64,000 bases of DNA from Parabacteroides sp. TM07-1AC (GTDB lineage: Bacteria > Bacteroidota > Bacteroidia > Bacteroidales > Tannerellaceae), in contig NZ_QUKD01000008.1 of assembly GCF_003480915.1 (NCBI RefSeq), positions 89,854 through 153,853 of the forward strand, in the 5' to 3' direction. The notes under the pieces are model-generated. The model worked only from the letters and a program-made list of their open reading frames with translations, did no database searches and had not been told where the DNA came from. Position 1 is the stretch's first letter. Each line of letters opens with the position of its first letter. The translations under genes were made by a program, and so were the position numbers. Positions 45,248-53,941 of the stretch are shown piece by piece.

Positions 45248-46426
45248 TTAGTATAAAAAGCCAAAAAGCCAAAGCGGGATCATATTGCCATCTCCTACTT
45301 CAACCTTGTCTATTGCATAGTATAAATCGGGATTATTTTTCACCTTCATACTCTCCTCTATCCTGAAATTATACTTTTCATTTACCAAAAAGTGAGCGTT
45401 CTTAATTCCTTCGTTCAGTTTATTGTCTTTCAAAAGCTGGTTATAGAAAAAAGATTCGCGCACAGCCTGTATGTTCACCTCCATCGGACGGATGGGGTAC
45501 ATCAGATTCGAATTGTACATATATACGGTAGAGGGTTTTTTCGGAAACGATTCGCCTACCGGATACAGCATATTCATCAAACGGGCATCGGTCAGATATT
45601 TAATATAATTCATCACAGTTGCCCGTGAAGTTTCTATGTCTTTACTTAACTGGCTGACGTTTGGCGTACATGGCGCACTGATCGCCAGCAAATATAATAA
45701 TTTTCGGAGCTTCGGCAGATAACTTTGCTCGATTTGTTTAATATAAAGAACATCTACCTCCAGCATCATATTCATTGTCTTTAGCAGATTCTCCGAAAAA
45801 TTACGTTTCTCCAAGAAAAAAGGATAAAAACCATGGTGCAGGTAATCCTGAAAATAAGCCATCGGTTTGGCTACCGAGCAGATATTACGGGCAATTTCCT
45901 GATGCTTTTCGATCACTTCCTCAAATGTATACGCCGGAAAATTATTTCCCGACATCAGATTCAGAAACTCACGGAAAGAAAAACCACGTAAATTATAAGA
46001 AACAACTTTACCTGAGAGATCCGGATTTTCCTCTTTCAGCCGCATTACAGACGAACCGGAAAAGATAATCTTCAGATCTTCAAAATTATCATAACAGTAA
46101 CGTAACTCTTTCGACCATCCGGAATATTTAAAAACCTGGTCGATCAACAAAACTTTCCCTCCTTTCGCCCTGAACTCAGAAGCAAAATCGACTAAAGTAC
46201 GTTCCGTAAAATAAAAATGATTCAGATTAATGTATAGGCACTCCTTATTATCAGCACCAAAATGTTCGCGAGCATAATCCAGTAAAAAAGTAGTCTTTCC
46301 TACCCCACGAGAGCCTTTGATACCGATCAACCGGTCATTCCAGTTAATCTCATCCATCAGCCCCCGGCGTACCGGTGCATGCAAATGTTCTACAAGGTAT
46401 TTATGTGTTTTAAAGAATGCTTCCAC
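45248..46426 (-). CDS. AAA/DUF4143-type ATPase
   Basis: 392 residues with Walker A GSRGVGKTTFLLDY (about 38-51) and a sensor segment IIFSGSSVMRL near residue 125. Walker B reads VLLIDQVFKYSGW, with Gln where family members normally have Glu, so hydrolysis may be weak. The C-terminal half (from about 195) is the DUF4143 domain with a winged-helix part (TPNVSQLSKDIETSRATVMNYIKYL). These proteins are widespread in Bacteroidetes, often in many copies, and their role is unknown. A perfect TATCTTTG lies at 46451-46458 on the minus strand. Confidence 0.85.
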   Translation of the reverse strand: MEAFFKTHKYLVEHLHAPVRRGLMDEINWNDRLIGIKGSRGVGKTTFLLDYAREHFGADNKECLYINLNHFYFTERTLVDFASEFRAKGGKVLLIDQVFKYSGWSKELRYCYDNFEDLKIIFSGSSVMRLKEENPDLSGKVVSYNLRGFSFREFLNLMSGNNFPAYTFEEVIEKHQEIARNICSVAKPMAYFQDYLHHGFYPFFLEKRNFSENLLKTMNMMLEVDVLYIKQIEQSYLPKLRKLLYLLAISAPCTPNVSQLSKDIETSRATVMNYIKYLTDARLMNMLYPVGESFPKKPSTVYMYNSNLMYPIRPMEVNIQAVRESFFYNQLLKDNKLNEGIKNAHFLVNEKYNFRIEESMKVKNNPDLYYAIDKVEVGDGNMIPLWLFGFLY

Positions 46427-46450
46427 CTTACTGTCTTACTATATAGGCCA

Positions 46451-46458
46451 CAAAGATA
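46451..46458 (-). promoter_or_regulatory. -7 promoter element of the AAA ATPase gene
   Basis: CAAAGATA on the plus strand reads TATCTTTG on the minus strand, 25 nt upstream of the ATPase start. Confidence 0.65.
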
Positions 46459-46554
46459 GAAAATATCCGCTACTTTGCAATACCGAGATAGCAATTTTAT
46501 TTTCAGTTGGCAATCCAAAGTTAACAATGCGTATTGACGTTTGAGAATTCAGAG

Positions 46555-46598
46555 TTGGCAGTTAATGGTATTTTTTAGAAATAACCACTAACTGTCAA
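46555..46598 (-). terminator. Long stem-loop downstream of ilvE
   Basis: TTGGCAGTTAATGGT (46555-46569) pairs with ACCACTAACTGTCAA (46584-46598) with one mismatch and one G-T pair, 14 nt after the ilvE stop. It probably ends the ilvE transcript. Confidence 0.65.
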
Positions 46599-46611
46599 AC
46601 CTTTATCTTAT

Positions 46612-47631
46612 TTATTCAATTATCGTTACCCATCCGTATGTATCAGGTTCATCACCATACTGGATACCACGCAGTTTATGATATAATTTTTCACAAACAG
46701 GTCCCGGCTTGCCATCTTTAGCAATTACATAAGACTTGTTGATGTCCAGATCGTCGATTTGTGAGATCGGAGCGATAACGGCTGCTGTTCCACATTCCGC
46801 TGCTTCATCAAATGTTGCGAGTTCTTCCACCGGAACCGGACGACGTTCAACTGTCAGTCCCATATCTGCAGCTAATTGCTGCAAACTCTTGTTGGTGATT
46901 GAAGGCAGGATAGAATGAGACTGCGGAGTGATATAGCTATTACCACGGATACCGAAGAAGTTTGCCGGACCACATTCGTCCAGATATTTCTTTTCTTTCG
47001 GATCCAGATAAAGAACGGCTGCATATCCTTTTTCCTTTGCTTTTTCACCGGCAACAAGGCTGGCGGCATAGTTACCACCGACTTTGATCGTACCTGTTCC
47101 CTGAGGCGCAGCGCGGTCGTATTCACGCATGATACAAACCTTCGACGGTTTGAAACCACCTTTGAAATAAGGTCCTACCGGTGTTACGAATATCATAAAC
47201 ATATACTCGGGAGCCGGCTTCACACCAACCTGTGCACCCAAACCGATCATCAGCGGGCGGATATATAGGGCTGCTCCACTCTCGTAAGGAGGAACAAAAC
47301 GTTCGTTCAATTTCACTACTTTGCGAACTGCTTCTTCAAACATTTCTACAGGAAGTTCAGCCATCTTGATGCCACGGCTGGAAGCTTGCATACGTTTGCC
47401 GTTTTCATCCATACGGAATACACGGATCTTCCCGTCTTTCCCCTTGAATGCTTTCAAACCTTCAAACGACTCCTGTCCGTAATGGAGGCAGGTTGCTGCC
47501 ATGTGGATATTAATAATTTCAGAAGAGCTAACTTCCAATTCACCCCACTTACCATCGCGATAGTAACACCGTACATTGTAGTCTGTCTTCATATAACCGA
47601 ATGCAAGATCAGACCAATTCATATTTTCCAT
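46612..47631 (-). CDS. ilvE: Branched-chain amino acid aminotransferase
   Basis: 339 residues of the fold-IV PLP aminotransferases. It transfers amino groups between glutamate and the 2-oxo acids of Leu, Ile and Val. Visible: YGQESFEGLKAFKG (about 51-64), the PLP lysine in GTIKVGGNYAASL (about 180-192), the YLDECGPANFFGI segment with the conserved Glu (about 215), and TKSLQQLA-like phosphate-binding region (ITNKSLQQLAADMG). Length and motifs match the longer, type II IlvE common in Bacteroidetes. It is divergent from metF, with which it shares a symmetrical promoter region. Confidence 0.95.
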   Translation of the reverse strand: MENMNWSDLAFGYMKTDYNVRCYYRDGKWGELEVSSSEIINIHMAATCLHYGQESFEGLKAFKGKDGKIRVFRMDENGKRMQASSRGIKMAELPVEMFEEAVRKVVKLNERFVPPYESGAALYIRPLMIGLGAQVGVKPAPEYMFMIFVTPVGPYFKGGFKPSKVCIMREYDRAAPQGTGTIKVGGNYAASLVAGEKAKEKGYAAVLYLDPKEKKYLDECGPANFFGIRGNSYITPQSHSILPSITNKSLQQLAADMGLTVERRPVPVEELATFDEAAECGTAAVIAPISQIDDLDINKSYVIAKDGKPGPVCEKLYHKLRGIQYGDEPDTYGWVTIIE

Positions 47632-47658
47632 ATCATTGTCGTAATTAGATTATGAACG

Positions 47659-47696
47659 CAAAAGTAAGCTATTTCAGATGATAATTGTTACTTTTG
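47659..47696. promoter_or_regulatory. Divergent ilvE/metF promoters in a 10-bp inverted repeat
   Basis: GCAAAAGTAA (starting 47658) and TTACTTTTGC (ending 47697) are exact inverse copies. Each arm contains TACTTTTG, a TAnnTTTG -7 element: complement 47659-47666 for ilvE and 47689-47696 for metF. The symmetry places the two start sites back to back. Confidence 0.65.
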
Positions 47697-47715
47697 CAGC
47701 AAAAATAATTAAAAT

Positions 47716-48666
47716 ATGAAAGTAATTGATCTGATCAACGGCAGTAAAACGACTGCTTTCTCATTCGAAATACTTCCGCCCTTGAAAGGGAACAGCATAC
47801 AGAAAGTGTACAATGTGATTGATAGACTGAAAGAATTCGATCCTAAATACATTAATATAACCTCCCATCACAGCGAATACATTTATAAAACGCTTCCCGA
47901 CGGAAGTTTTCAGAAAGTGAATATCCGCAAGCGTCCGGGATCGGTGGCTATTGCTTCCGCCATTCAGAATAAATACGGCATTCCGGCGGTTCCACATATT
48001 ATATGTAAGGGATTTACGAAGGATGAAACGGAATATGCACTGATCGACCTGAATTTCCTGGGCGTATACGATTTGTTATTGCTTCGCGGAGACGTAAAAA
48101 CACTGGAAGCCGGACAGAACACCGATTTGTATCATGAGCATGCTACCGACCTGCAGCAGCAGGTGAATGATTTCAATAAAGGGATTGCTATAGACGGTTC
48201 TACTTTTGAGGCTAACGAAACGCCGTTCTCATACGGTATGGCTTGTTATCCGGAAAAGCATGAAGAGGCTCCGAATATGGAGTCGGATATCTTTTATCTG
48301 AAAGAAAAAGTGAAGAACGGGGCTGATTATCTGGTTACGCAGATGTTCTTCGATAATGAAAAGTATTTTTCGTTTGTGGATCGTTGCCGGGCAGAAGGCA
48401 TTACGGTTCCGATTGTTCCGGGAATCAAGCCGGTCGTATTTAAAAGTCAGCTGACTGTATTACCGAAGATCTTCCGCTCAGACATTCCGGAACCTTTTGC
48501 AGCTGAATTGCGCAAATGCAAAAATGACGATGAAGTAAAAGCCGTTGGTGTAGAATGGTGTATTCAACAATGTAAAGACCTGATCGCTCATGGAGTTCCA
48601 AGCCTGCATTTCTATACGATGATGGCAACGGACAGTGTCTATAAAGTAGCGAAAGAAATTTACTAA
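47716..48666 (+). CDS. metF: 5,10-methylenetetrahydrofolate reductase
   Basis: 316 residues, an FAD-dependent TIM-barrel enzyme that makes 5-methyltetrahydrofolate for methionine synthesis. Visible: FSFEILPPLKGN (about 16-27, catalytic Glu), LLLRGD (about 117-122), the DYLVTQMFFDNEKYF segment (about 209-223) and IVPGIKPV (about 237). The length is normal. A TACTTTTG promoter element precedes it by 20 nt. A palindromic repeat array lies directly downstream. Confidence 0.95.
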   Translation: MKVIDLINGSKTTAFSFEILPPLKGNSIQKVYNVIDRLKEFDPKYINITSHHSEYIYKTLPDGSFQKVNIRKRPGSVAIASAIQNKYGIPAVPHIICKGFTKDETEYALIDLNFLGVYDLLLLRGDVKTLEAGQNTDLYHEHATDLQQQVNDFNKGIAIDGSTFEANETPFSYGMACYPEKHEEAPNMESDIFYLKEKVKNGADYLVTQMFFDNEKYFSFVDRCRAEGITVPIVPGIKPVVFKSQLTVLPKIFRSDIPEPFAAELRKCKNDDEVKAVGVEWCIQQCKDLIAHGVPSLHFYTMMATDSVYKVAKEIY

Positions 48667-48704
48667 ACAATAGGAAAAAACGCTATTGAGCATCCGAATA
48701 ATAT

Positions 48705-48806
48705 GCCTTTCGATAATTATGGAAAGACCTTTTGATAGCTTTCGAAAGGTCTTCCCATAGTTGTCGAAAAGCCTTCCCATAGCTATCGAAAGGCAGATTG
48801 TTCGAA
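48705..48806. repeat. 22-bp-period TCGA palindrome array (patch B)
   Basis: Near-palindromes centred on TCGA or TTGA have centres at 48711.5, 48733.5, 48743.5, 48765.5, 48787.5 and 48803.5. Four of the steps are exactly 22, 22, 22 bp and one 10-bp step breaks the phase. The outer arms GCCTTTCGATA (48705-48715) and TATCGAAAGGC (48784-48794) are exact inverse copies. It lies between the convergent metF and metallophosphoesterase genes. Confidence 0.7.
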
Positions 48807-48859
48807 ACTATCTGAAAAAATCATTGAGAAACTATCTGAAAACAAACAGGATAGTTTTA

Positions 48860-49768
48860 TTAAACAGTACGATTCAACTCCTTATCTTCGCAATTAAAAA
48901 AACCATCAATACGAATGTTGTTGTTCACACCAATCTCAACAACAGCAAAACTATTATTCCCGGGTAACTCTCCCTCTATCATCCCTCTCATTGTCCAGTA
49001 ATGGATATTATTACGGAAGCTGTAATGCCCCGGATGATGATGCCCCTGAAATACAGCAAGTATATTTCCATTTTCTTCCAGCAAGGGAACGACCTCATCC
49101 GCATTGCCGACACAAAGCGCTTTACTTATATCAGAGAAACTATCCAGCAACTGATGTATAAAAATCAGGATCGGCTTATTTTTATCTTTTAATTCTTCCT
49201 GCAGCCATTGGATCTGGTCTTTAGGGATAAAAGCTTTTGTCCAAACAAAATTACCTTTATCGTAAGGTGTTCCGTCTGGATTATTATTTGCATCCAGAAC
49301 AATGAATTTTATATTGTTACAGGTAAATGAGTAATATGTTTTCTTATCGGCATCACCATGATTGGAGGTATGTTGTAAAAAGTCTTCCTTGGAAATACTA
49401 TCCATGTCGTGGTTACCCAACACATGATAAACAGGTCCCCGGAAAGTTTGGAACTCTTTTTCTATTTCATCCAGATAAGTAATTGTCTGCTCTCTCTGAG
49501 GAACATTGTCCTGATCCTTCAGATCCCCCAGCTCTATCACAAAATCCAAGTTTGAGTTATTAAAGACCTTTATAGCTTCTTTCAACTTCTCCATAGTTTG
49601 AGGGAAATAACGTGTTCCGTAAGGTTCACGCCTCGAATAATGCAAATCGGTAACAACCCCAAAACGGACTGGTCGTTGCTGCTGATCGCAGGAAATCAAA
49701 GAAGGAGAAGCAGCCAGAAGCAACACTCCTCCACAGGTTCTTTTTAGAAATAAACGTCTGTTCATCAT
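48860..49768 (-). CDS. Calcineurin-like metallophosphoesterase, exported
   Basis: About 302 residues from the ATG at 49768 (MMNRRLFLKR); an in-frame start at 49834 would add 22 residues before the signal and is less likely. The signal has a twin-arginine-like RRLFLKR followed by a hydrophobic stretch and a lipobox-like SLISCDQ. Metal motifs: TDLHYS, ELGDLKD, VLGNHDMDS, FIHQ and FQGHHHPGH. It cleaves a phosphoester in the envelope; the substrate is unknown. Confidence 0.88.
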   Translation of the reverse strand: MMNRRLFLKRTCGGVLLLAASPSLISCDQQQRPVRFGVVTDLHYSRREPYGTRYFPQTMEKLKEAIKVFNNSNLDFVIELGDLKDQDNVPQREQTITYLDEIEKEFQTFRGPVYHVLGNHDMDSISKEDFLQHTSNHGDADKKTYYSFTCNNIKFIVLDANNNPDGTPYDKGNFVWTKAFIPKDQIQWLQEELKDKNKPILIFIHQLLDSFSDISKALCVGNADEVVPLLEENGNILAVFQGHHHPGHYSFRNNIHYWTMRGMIEGELPGNNSFAVVEIGVNNNIRIDGFFNCEDKELNRTV

Positions 49769-49892
49769 ATTGTCAGTTTCACGGATTTGAAATAAGACCA
49801 TAAAGTTAAGAAAAAGTGAATATGACAAACACACAGAACGGCTAAATCATTAATAATTTACGCCTGACTCAAACCCTAATGCAGCTTTTTCG

Positions 49893-49900
49893 TATCTTTG
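49893..49900 (+). promoter_or_regulatory. -7 promoter element upstream of the 34-aa ORF
   Basis: TATCTTTG, a perfect TAnnTTTG, lies 88 nt before the small ORF. The leader between them contains an ATCTCTG/CAGAT stem-loop (about 49949-49968). Confidence 0.5.
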
Positions 49901-49988
49901 CGCGTCATTTATGTATAAAAATCTGTTATATCGATAGGGGTTTTTGAAAGATCTCTGTCTTACAGATAAAATTTAAAAGAAGACAAAA

Positions 49989-50093
49989 ATGAAATACGTA
50001 TTATTTATTGCAATGGACCTTGCAGTATATCCTTTTCTACTGTTATTCTATGTCGCAAAATGTATCTTTGAGAAAATACAACCGATACACTAA
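49989..50093 (+). CDS. Small single-span membrane protein (34 aa)
   Basis: Open frame of 34 codons starting MKYVLFIAMDLAVYPF; residues 2-24 are strongly hydrophobic, followed by a short charged tail (CIFEKIQPIH). Not recognised. It has a perfect -7 element and a structured leader upstream and ends 63 nt before holB. Size and shape resemble small membrane proteins or type I toxins, but no antisense RNA was identified. Confidence 0.4.
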   Translation: MKYVLFIAMDLAVYPFLLLFYVAKCIFEKIQPIH

Positions 50094-50123
50094 TGACTAT
50101 TTCTTATTTCTCCCGATTATTCG

Positions 50124-50131
50124 TACCTTTG
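50124..50131 (+). promoter_or_regulatory. -7 promoter element of holB
   Basis: TACCTTTG (TAnnTTTG) lies 25 nt before the holB start codon. A second match, TATCTTTG, lies at 50063-50070 inside the small ORF. Confidence 0.6.
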
Positions 50132-50156
50132 TTCTGACAACACAAAAGGGACATTC

Positions 50157-51281
50157 ATGTATTTCAAAGATATAATCGGTCAGGAAGAAATAAAGAAACA
50201 ACTTATCCATTCGGCACATACAGGTGTCGTACCACATGCCCAGTTATTTACGGAACAGGGAGGTGCAGGTGCTTTTCCTTTGGCTCTGGCTTATGCCCGC
50301 TACCTGAATTGCACCCACCGGACAGAGACGGATGCTTGCGGAACCTGTCCATCCTGCCTGAAATATAATGAACTGGCACACCCTGATTTGCATTTTGTCT
50401 TTCCTATCGTTGCCAAAAAAGAAAAGAAAAAAGAAGTCTGCGACGATTATCTGAGCGAATGGCGTGGTTTCCTCAAAGATCGTCCCTATTTCAATATAGA
50501 CGGATGGCTCGACTATATCGATGCAGGCAACTCACAAGCGATCATCTATTCAAAGGAAAGCGACGAGATCATCCGCAAGCTGAATCTGAAAATATATGAA
50601 GCCACTTATCGAATCCTGATGGTCTGGCTGCCGGAAAAATTACATCCGACCTGTGCGAACAAACTCCTGAAAGTGATAGAGGAACCTCCTTTGAACACCG
50701 TCATATTGATGGTTTCGGAAATACCCGATCAGGTATTGGGCACTATCCTGTCACGTGCCCAGCGGATCAATGTCCGTTCCATCCACCCCGAAGCGATAAC
50801 GGCTGCTATGATGGCACAATTCGGTTTGGCTCCAGACGATGCCAAGCATGTGGCTCATCTGGCAAACGGCAATTACCTGAAAGCCGTGGAAGCGATCAGT
50901 CTGAGTGAAGAGAACAGCTTCTACCTGGAGCAATTCAAAACGATGATGCGCAACTCCTGGGCGCGGAATGTAAAAGGAATGAAAGCAATGGGAGATATCC
51001 TTGCCGGCATCGGACGCGAACGCCAAAAGAACTTCCTGCAATATTGCCAGCATCTGATCCGCGAAAACTTCATGTACCGTTTCCAGTCGCCCGACTTAAA
51101 CTATATGAATATGGATGAAGCCGGCTTCGCCGTCAAGTTCGCTCCTTTCGTAAACGAACGGAATGTGTTCGACATCATGGAAGAACTGGCTAAAGCGGAA
51201 CGCCACATCACACAGAATGTGAATGCCAAGATGGTCTTTTTCGATCTTTCATTGCGGCTTACGGTTTTGATAAAACGATAA
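50157..51281 (+). CDS. holB: DNA polymerase III delta-prime subunit (clamp loader)
   Basis: 374 residues. It opens FKDIIGQEEIKKQLIHSAHTGVVPHAQLF, typical of clamp-loader subunits. The Walker A site is degenerate (TEQGGAGAFPLA, no Lys-Thr), as expected for delta-prime, which does not hydrolyse ATP. A zinc motif with Cys at CTHRTETDACGTCPSC is present, and the SRC-like region reads LSRAQRINV. The insertion KKEKKKEVCDDYLSEWRG after the zinc module is usual in Bacteroidetes. It loads the sliding clamp at replication forks. Confidence 0.93.
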   Translation: MYFKDIIGQEEIKKQLIHSAHTGVVPHAQLFTEQGGAGAFPLALAYARYLNCTHRTETDACGTCPSCLKYNELAHPDLHFVFPIVAKKEKKKEVCDDYLSEWRGFLKDRPYFNIDGWLDYIDAGNSQAIIYSKESDEIIRKLNLKIYEATYRILMVWLPEKLHPTCANKLLKVIEEPPLNTVILMVSEIPDQVLGTILSRAQRINVRSIHPEAITAAMMAQFGLAPDDAKHVAHLANGNYLKAVEAISLSEENSFYLEQFKTMMRNSWARNVKGMKAMGDILAGIGRERQKNFLQYCQHLIRENFMYRFQSPDLNYMNMDEAGFAVKFAPFVNERNVFDIMEELAKAERHITQNVNAKMVFFDLSLRLTVLIKR

Positions 51282-51289
51282 TATTTATA

Positions 51290-52612
51290 TCATAACCTTT
51301 TATTTCGCCAGTTTCCTTTCCACAAATAGAAGAAAGAGATCAGCAACATCATATTATAAACATGCTCCGTTGTCCAGCAAACGGCAACATCGGCATGTAA
51401 CCAGATACCGACTATAAACGTGTAGGACACATACACAAAGATACTTGCCATATCGATCCATAAAGCCACCTGCGTATTCCCCGTACCCGAAACACTGAAA
51501 AAATAAATGAACGCCGGTACGGCTAGCAGATAAGAAGAAAGCATCACCCACAACGAGGGTACAGAATTTTGGATCAGATCCGGATTATCCGTATAGATGC
51601 GCAAAACCAAATCCGGGAACAAGGCGATCAATATAGCTAACGGCAGCACGAAGAAATAACAAAGCCGTATCATACGTCCGCATAATCCCAGGACCTGATC
51701 CGATTTACCGGAACCGATCAGGTTACTGACCAAAGAGCTGGATGTGGAAGCAAACGCATTCACAAACATAAAAAGAAAAGAAGAAATACTCCTCACCACA
51801 TTCGTAACAGCCAACGGACGTTCTCCCTGATGCTCCATCACCACAAAGAAGATAAACCACCCCACGAATGCAATACCATGCTGTACCATAATCCAGACAG
51901 ACACATTCAATATTTGTTTGAGCATCCTGAAATCGATCCCCACAAAACTGAACATCGCATATTTCTTATAATCGATCTTCTTCCAGGTATAAATAATAAA
52001 GAACAGGACCGACACCGCCTCTGAAATAGAGGAAGCAATCGCAGCACCGGCAATTCCCAATGCAGGAAAACCGAACTTACCGAATATCAGGATATAATTC
52101 AGGACAACATTGGTCAATACCATCACGACTGAATTGGCAGTCAATATCTTTGTCTTGGTGATACCCACATAAAATGCCCTGAACATGACGGCAATAAAAG
52201 AGAAGAAAAAGCCATACACACGCCAGTCGACATAACTCATGGTAGCCCGATACACATCGTCCGAACCGATCAGTTTCCTAAGGATCAACGGAGAATACAA
52301 ATGAGATGCGGTAAATAAAACCGCCGCAAGTAACAACAGAAAAAGTGTCCCTTGCATAAAGACCGGACCGATCCGTGTATAATCGTGAGCACCGTTGCGC
52401 CGGGCAATCAGAACCTGCGCTCCGACACTGAAGCCGAACCCCAACATATAAATAACCAGGTAATACACACCGGCCAATGCCGATGCACCTAATTCAACCT
52501 CTCCTACCCGACCCAAATAAGCCGTGTCGGTCAACCCGATCATGTGCTCCATCAGCAAACTGATAAGTACAGGATAGGTAATCTGCCAGATTTGTTTATT
52601 CGTAAATTGCAT
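51290..52612 (-). CDS. MATE-family efflux transporter
   Basis: 440 residues, about twelve membrane segments. N-terminal QIWQITYPVLISLLMEHMIGLTDTAYLGRVGEVELGASALAG is the MATE signature region, with the repeat half starting near residue 230. It exports cationic compounds using a Na+ or H+ gradient; the substrate cannot be inferred. A TACCTTTG promoter element lies on the minus strand at 52634-52641. It converges with holB, whose stop is 8 bp away. Confidence 0.92.
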   Translation of the reverse strand: MQFTNKQIWQITYPVLISLLMEHMIGLTDTAYLGRVGEVELGASALAGVYYLVIYMLGFGFSVGAQVLIARRNGAHDYTRIGPVFMQGTLFLLLLAAVLFTASHLYSPLILRKLIGSDDVYRATMSYVDWRVYGFFFSFIAVMFRAFYVGITKTKILTANSVVMVLTNVVLNYILIFGKFGFPALGIAGAAIASSISEAVSVLFFIIYTWKKIDYKKYAMFSFVGIDFRMLKQILNVSVWIMVQHGIAFVGWFIFFVVMEHQGERPLAVTNVVRSISSFLFMFVNAFASTSSSLVSNLIGSGKSDQVLGLCGRMIRLCYFFVLPLAILIALFPDLVLRIYTDNPDLIQNSVPSLWVMLSSYLLAVPAFIYFFSVSGTGNTQVALWIDMASIFVYVSYTFIVGIWLHADVAVCWTTEHVYNMMLLISFFYLWKGNWRNKRL

Positions 52613-52633
52613 AAAGGATATTCAAAAGGATTG

Positions 52634-52641
52634 CAAAGGTA
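52634..52641 (-). promoter_or_regulatory. -7 promoter element of the MATE gene
   Basis: CAAAGGTA on the plus strand reads TACCTTTG on the minus strand, 22 nt before the MATE start codon. Confidence 0.6.
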
Positions 52642-52739
52642 GTAATAAGAAGTTTTCCACACAATATAACGGATAAATATCCGTTTACCAATTTAGTCAT
52701 GTAAGCATTCGATGTAACGCATAGTCATATCCCTACATA

Positions 52740-52813
52740 AAAAGTGTTTCACCCTGATGAAACAGTTGTTCCACCTAGGAGAAACAGTTGTTTCATCAGG
52801 GTGAAACACTTTT
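52740..52813. repeat. 22-bp-period palindrome array (patch C)
   Basis: Three 18-bp near-palindromes, GTTTCACCCTGATGAAAC, GTTCCACCTAGGAGAAAC and GTTTCATCAGGGTGAAAC, have centres at 52754.5, 52776.5 and 52798.5, exactly 22 bp apart with AGTT spacers. Unit 3 is the exact reverse complement of unit 1, which makes a 24-bp perfect inverted repeat (52740-52763 with 52790-52813) around unit 2. It lies between the divergent MATE and GldB-like genes. Confidence 0.85.
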
Positions 52814-52868
52814 GGAAATACTATCTTCACATCTTCATTTGACCATATAACATAATAAAGATAGAGCA

Positions 52869-53864
52869 ATGAATTGTAAAACACTCCTGACATTCCTTAT
52901 GATCGTCTGCTTTTGTAGTTGTAACGGACAAAATACGAACGCAAACAATATCACGGATGCGACTCCGATGGCTGTTAACCGGTTCGATAAAGCGTTGTAT
53001 GAATTAATTTGTTCCGATGACACCACGCTCAATCAGCAGTTATTAAATCAATATCCTCAAATGACAGAGATTCTGGGGAAAGGTATTCTGAATATGCAGT
53101 CACCGGATCTGCCCGGCTTTTTCACCAAGTTGGAAAACTTTTATTCGGAGCCGACCCTGAAAAAGCTCTATGCGGATGCTATTGCAAAATACGAATCGGT
53201 AACAGAAATGGAACAATCACTTGGTAATGCATTTGCCTGGGTACATGAAAAATTTCCGGCAATGCAAATTCCGGCTTTATATATGCACGTTTCCGGTTTA
53301 AATCAGAATGTACTGGTCGGAGATAGCCTATTGTCTATTTCCATCGATAAATATATGGGGCAGGATTATCCGCTATACCAGGATTTTTTCTATGATTATC
53401 AACTTCGCAAGATGCAACCGTCACATATAGTTCCCGATTATGTCGCAGGTTGGCTGATGTCCGAATATCCTTTCACCGGCAAAGAGAATGTACTACTCGA
53501 CCGGATGGTCTATGAAGGTAAGATCAAATATCTGGTTTTATCTGCCTTACCGGATATGTCTCCCGCCCAATTGTTCGGTTACACGGACGAAGCATGGGAA
53601 TGGTGCAAAAACAATGAAGCAAATCTTTGGAAAGCGATTGTCGAACGTAAACATTTGTACACACCGGATCAGATGGCTACTACAAAATATTTTGAAGATA
53701 TGCCCGCACAATTCCTGGCAAGCGATGCTCCCGGCAATATCGGAAGCTGGGTAGGACTGCAAATCATTCTGAAGTATATGAATGAAACCAATGCAACCCC
53801 CGAAGCACTGATGAAAAACGAAAATGCACAGGATATACTAACTCTATCTAAATATAAACCATAA
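52869..53864 (+). CDS. GldB-like lipoprotein
   Basis: 331 residues with a short lipoprotein signal (LTFLMIVCFCSC, Cys18). The rest resembles the gliding-motility GldB family: an early RFDKALYEL segment, QYPQMTEIL, then SISIDKYMGQDYPLYQDFFYDYQLRKMQPSHIVPDYV near residues 155-195 and a C-terminal GSWVGLQIILKYM. GldB-like proteins are present in many non-gliding Bacteroidetes, where their role is unclear; an envelope role is likely. It is downstream of the patch C repeat. Confidence 0.75.
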   Translation: MNCKTLLTFLMIVCFCSCNGQNTNANNITDATPMAVNRFDKALYELICSDDTTLNQQLLNQYPQMTEILGKGILNMQSPDLPGFFTKLENFYSEPTLKKLYADAIAKYESVTEMEQSLGNAFAWVHEKFPAMQIPALYMHVSGLNQNVLVGDSLLSISIDKYMGQDYPLYQDFFYDYQLRKMQPSHIVPDYVAGWLMSEYPFTGKENVLLDRMVYEGKIKYLVLSALPDMSPAQLFGYTDEAWEWCKNNEANLWKAIVERKHLYTPDQMATTKYFEDMPAQFLASDAPGNIGSWVGLQIILKYMNETNATPEALMKNENAQDILTLSKYKP

Positions 53865-53941
53865 GACATAAAAAAACCGCCCTATTCTCACGAACAAGAC
53901 GGATAACCTAATCTAACTTAATTCTAATACCATGAAAAACA

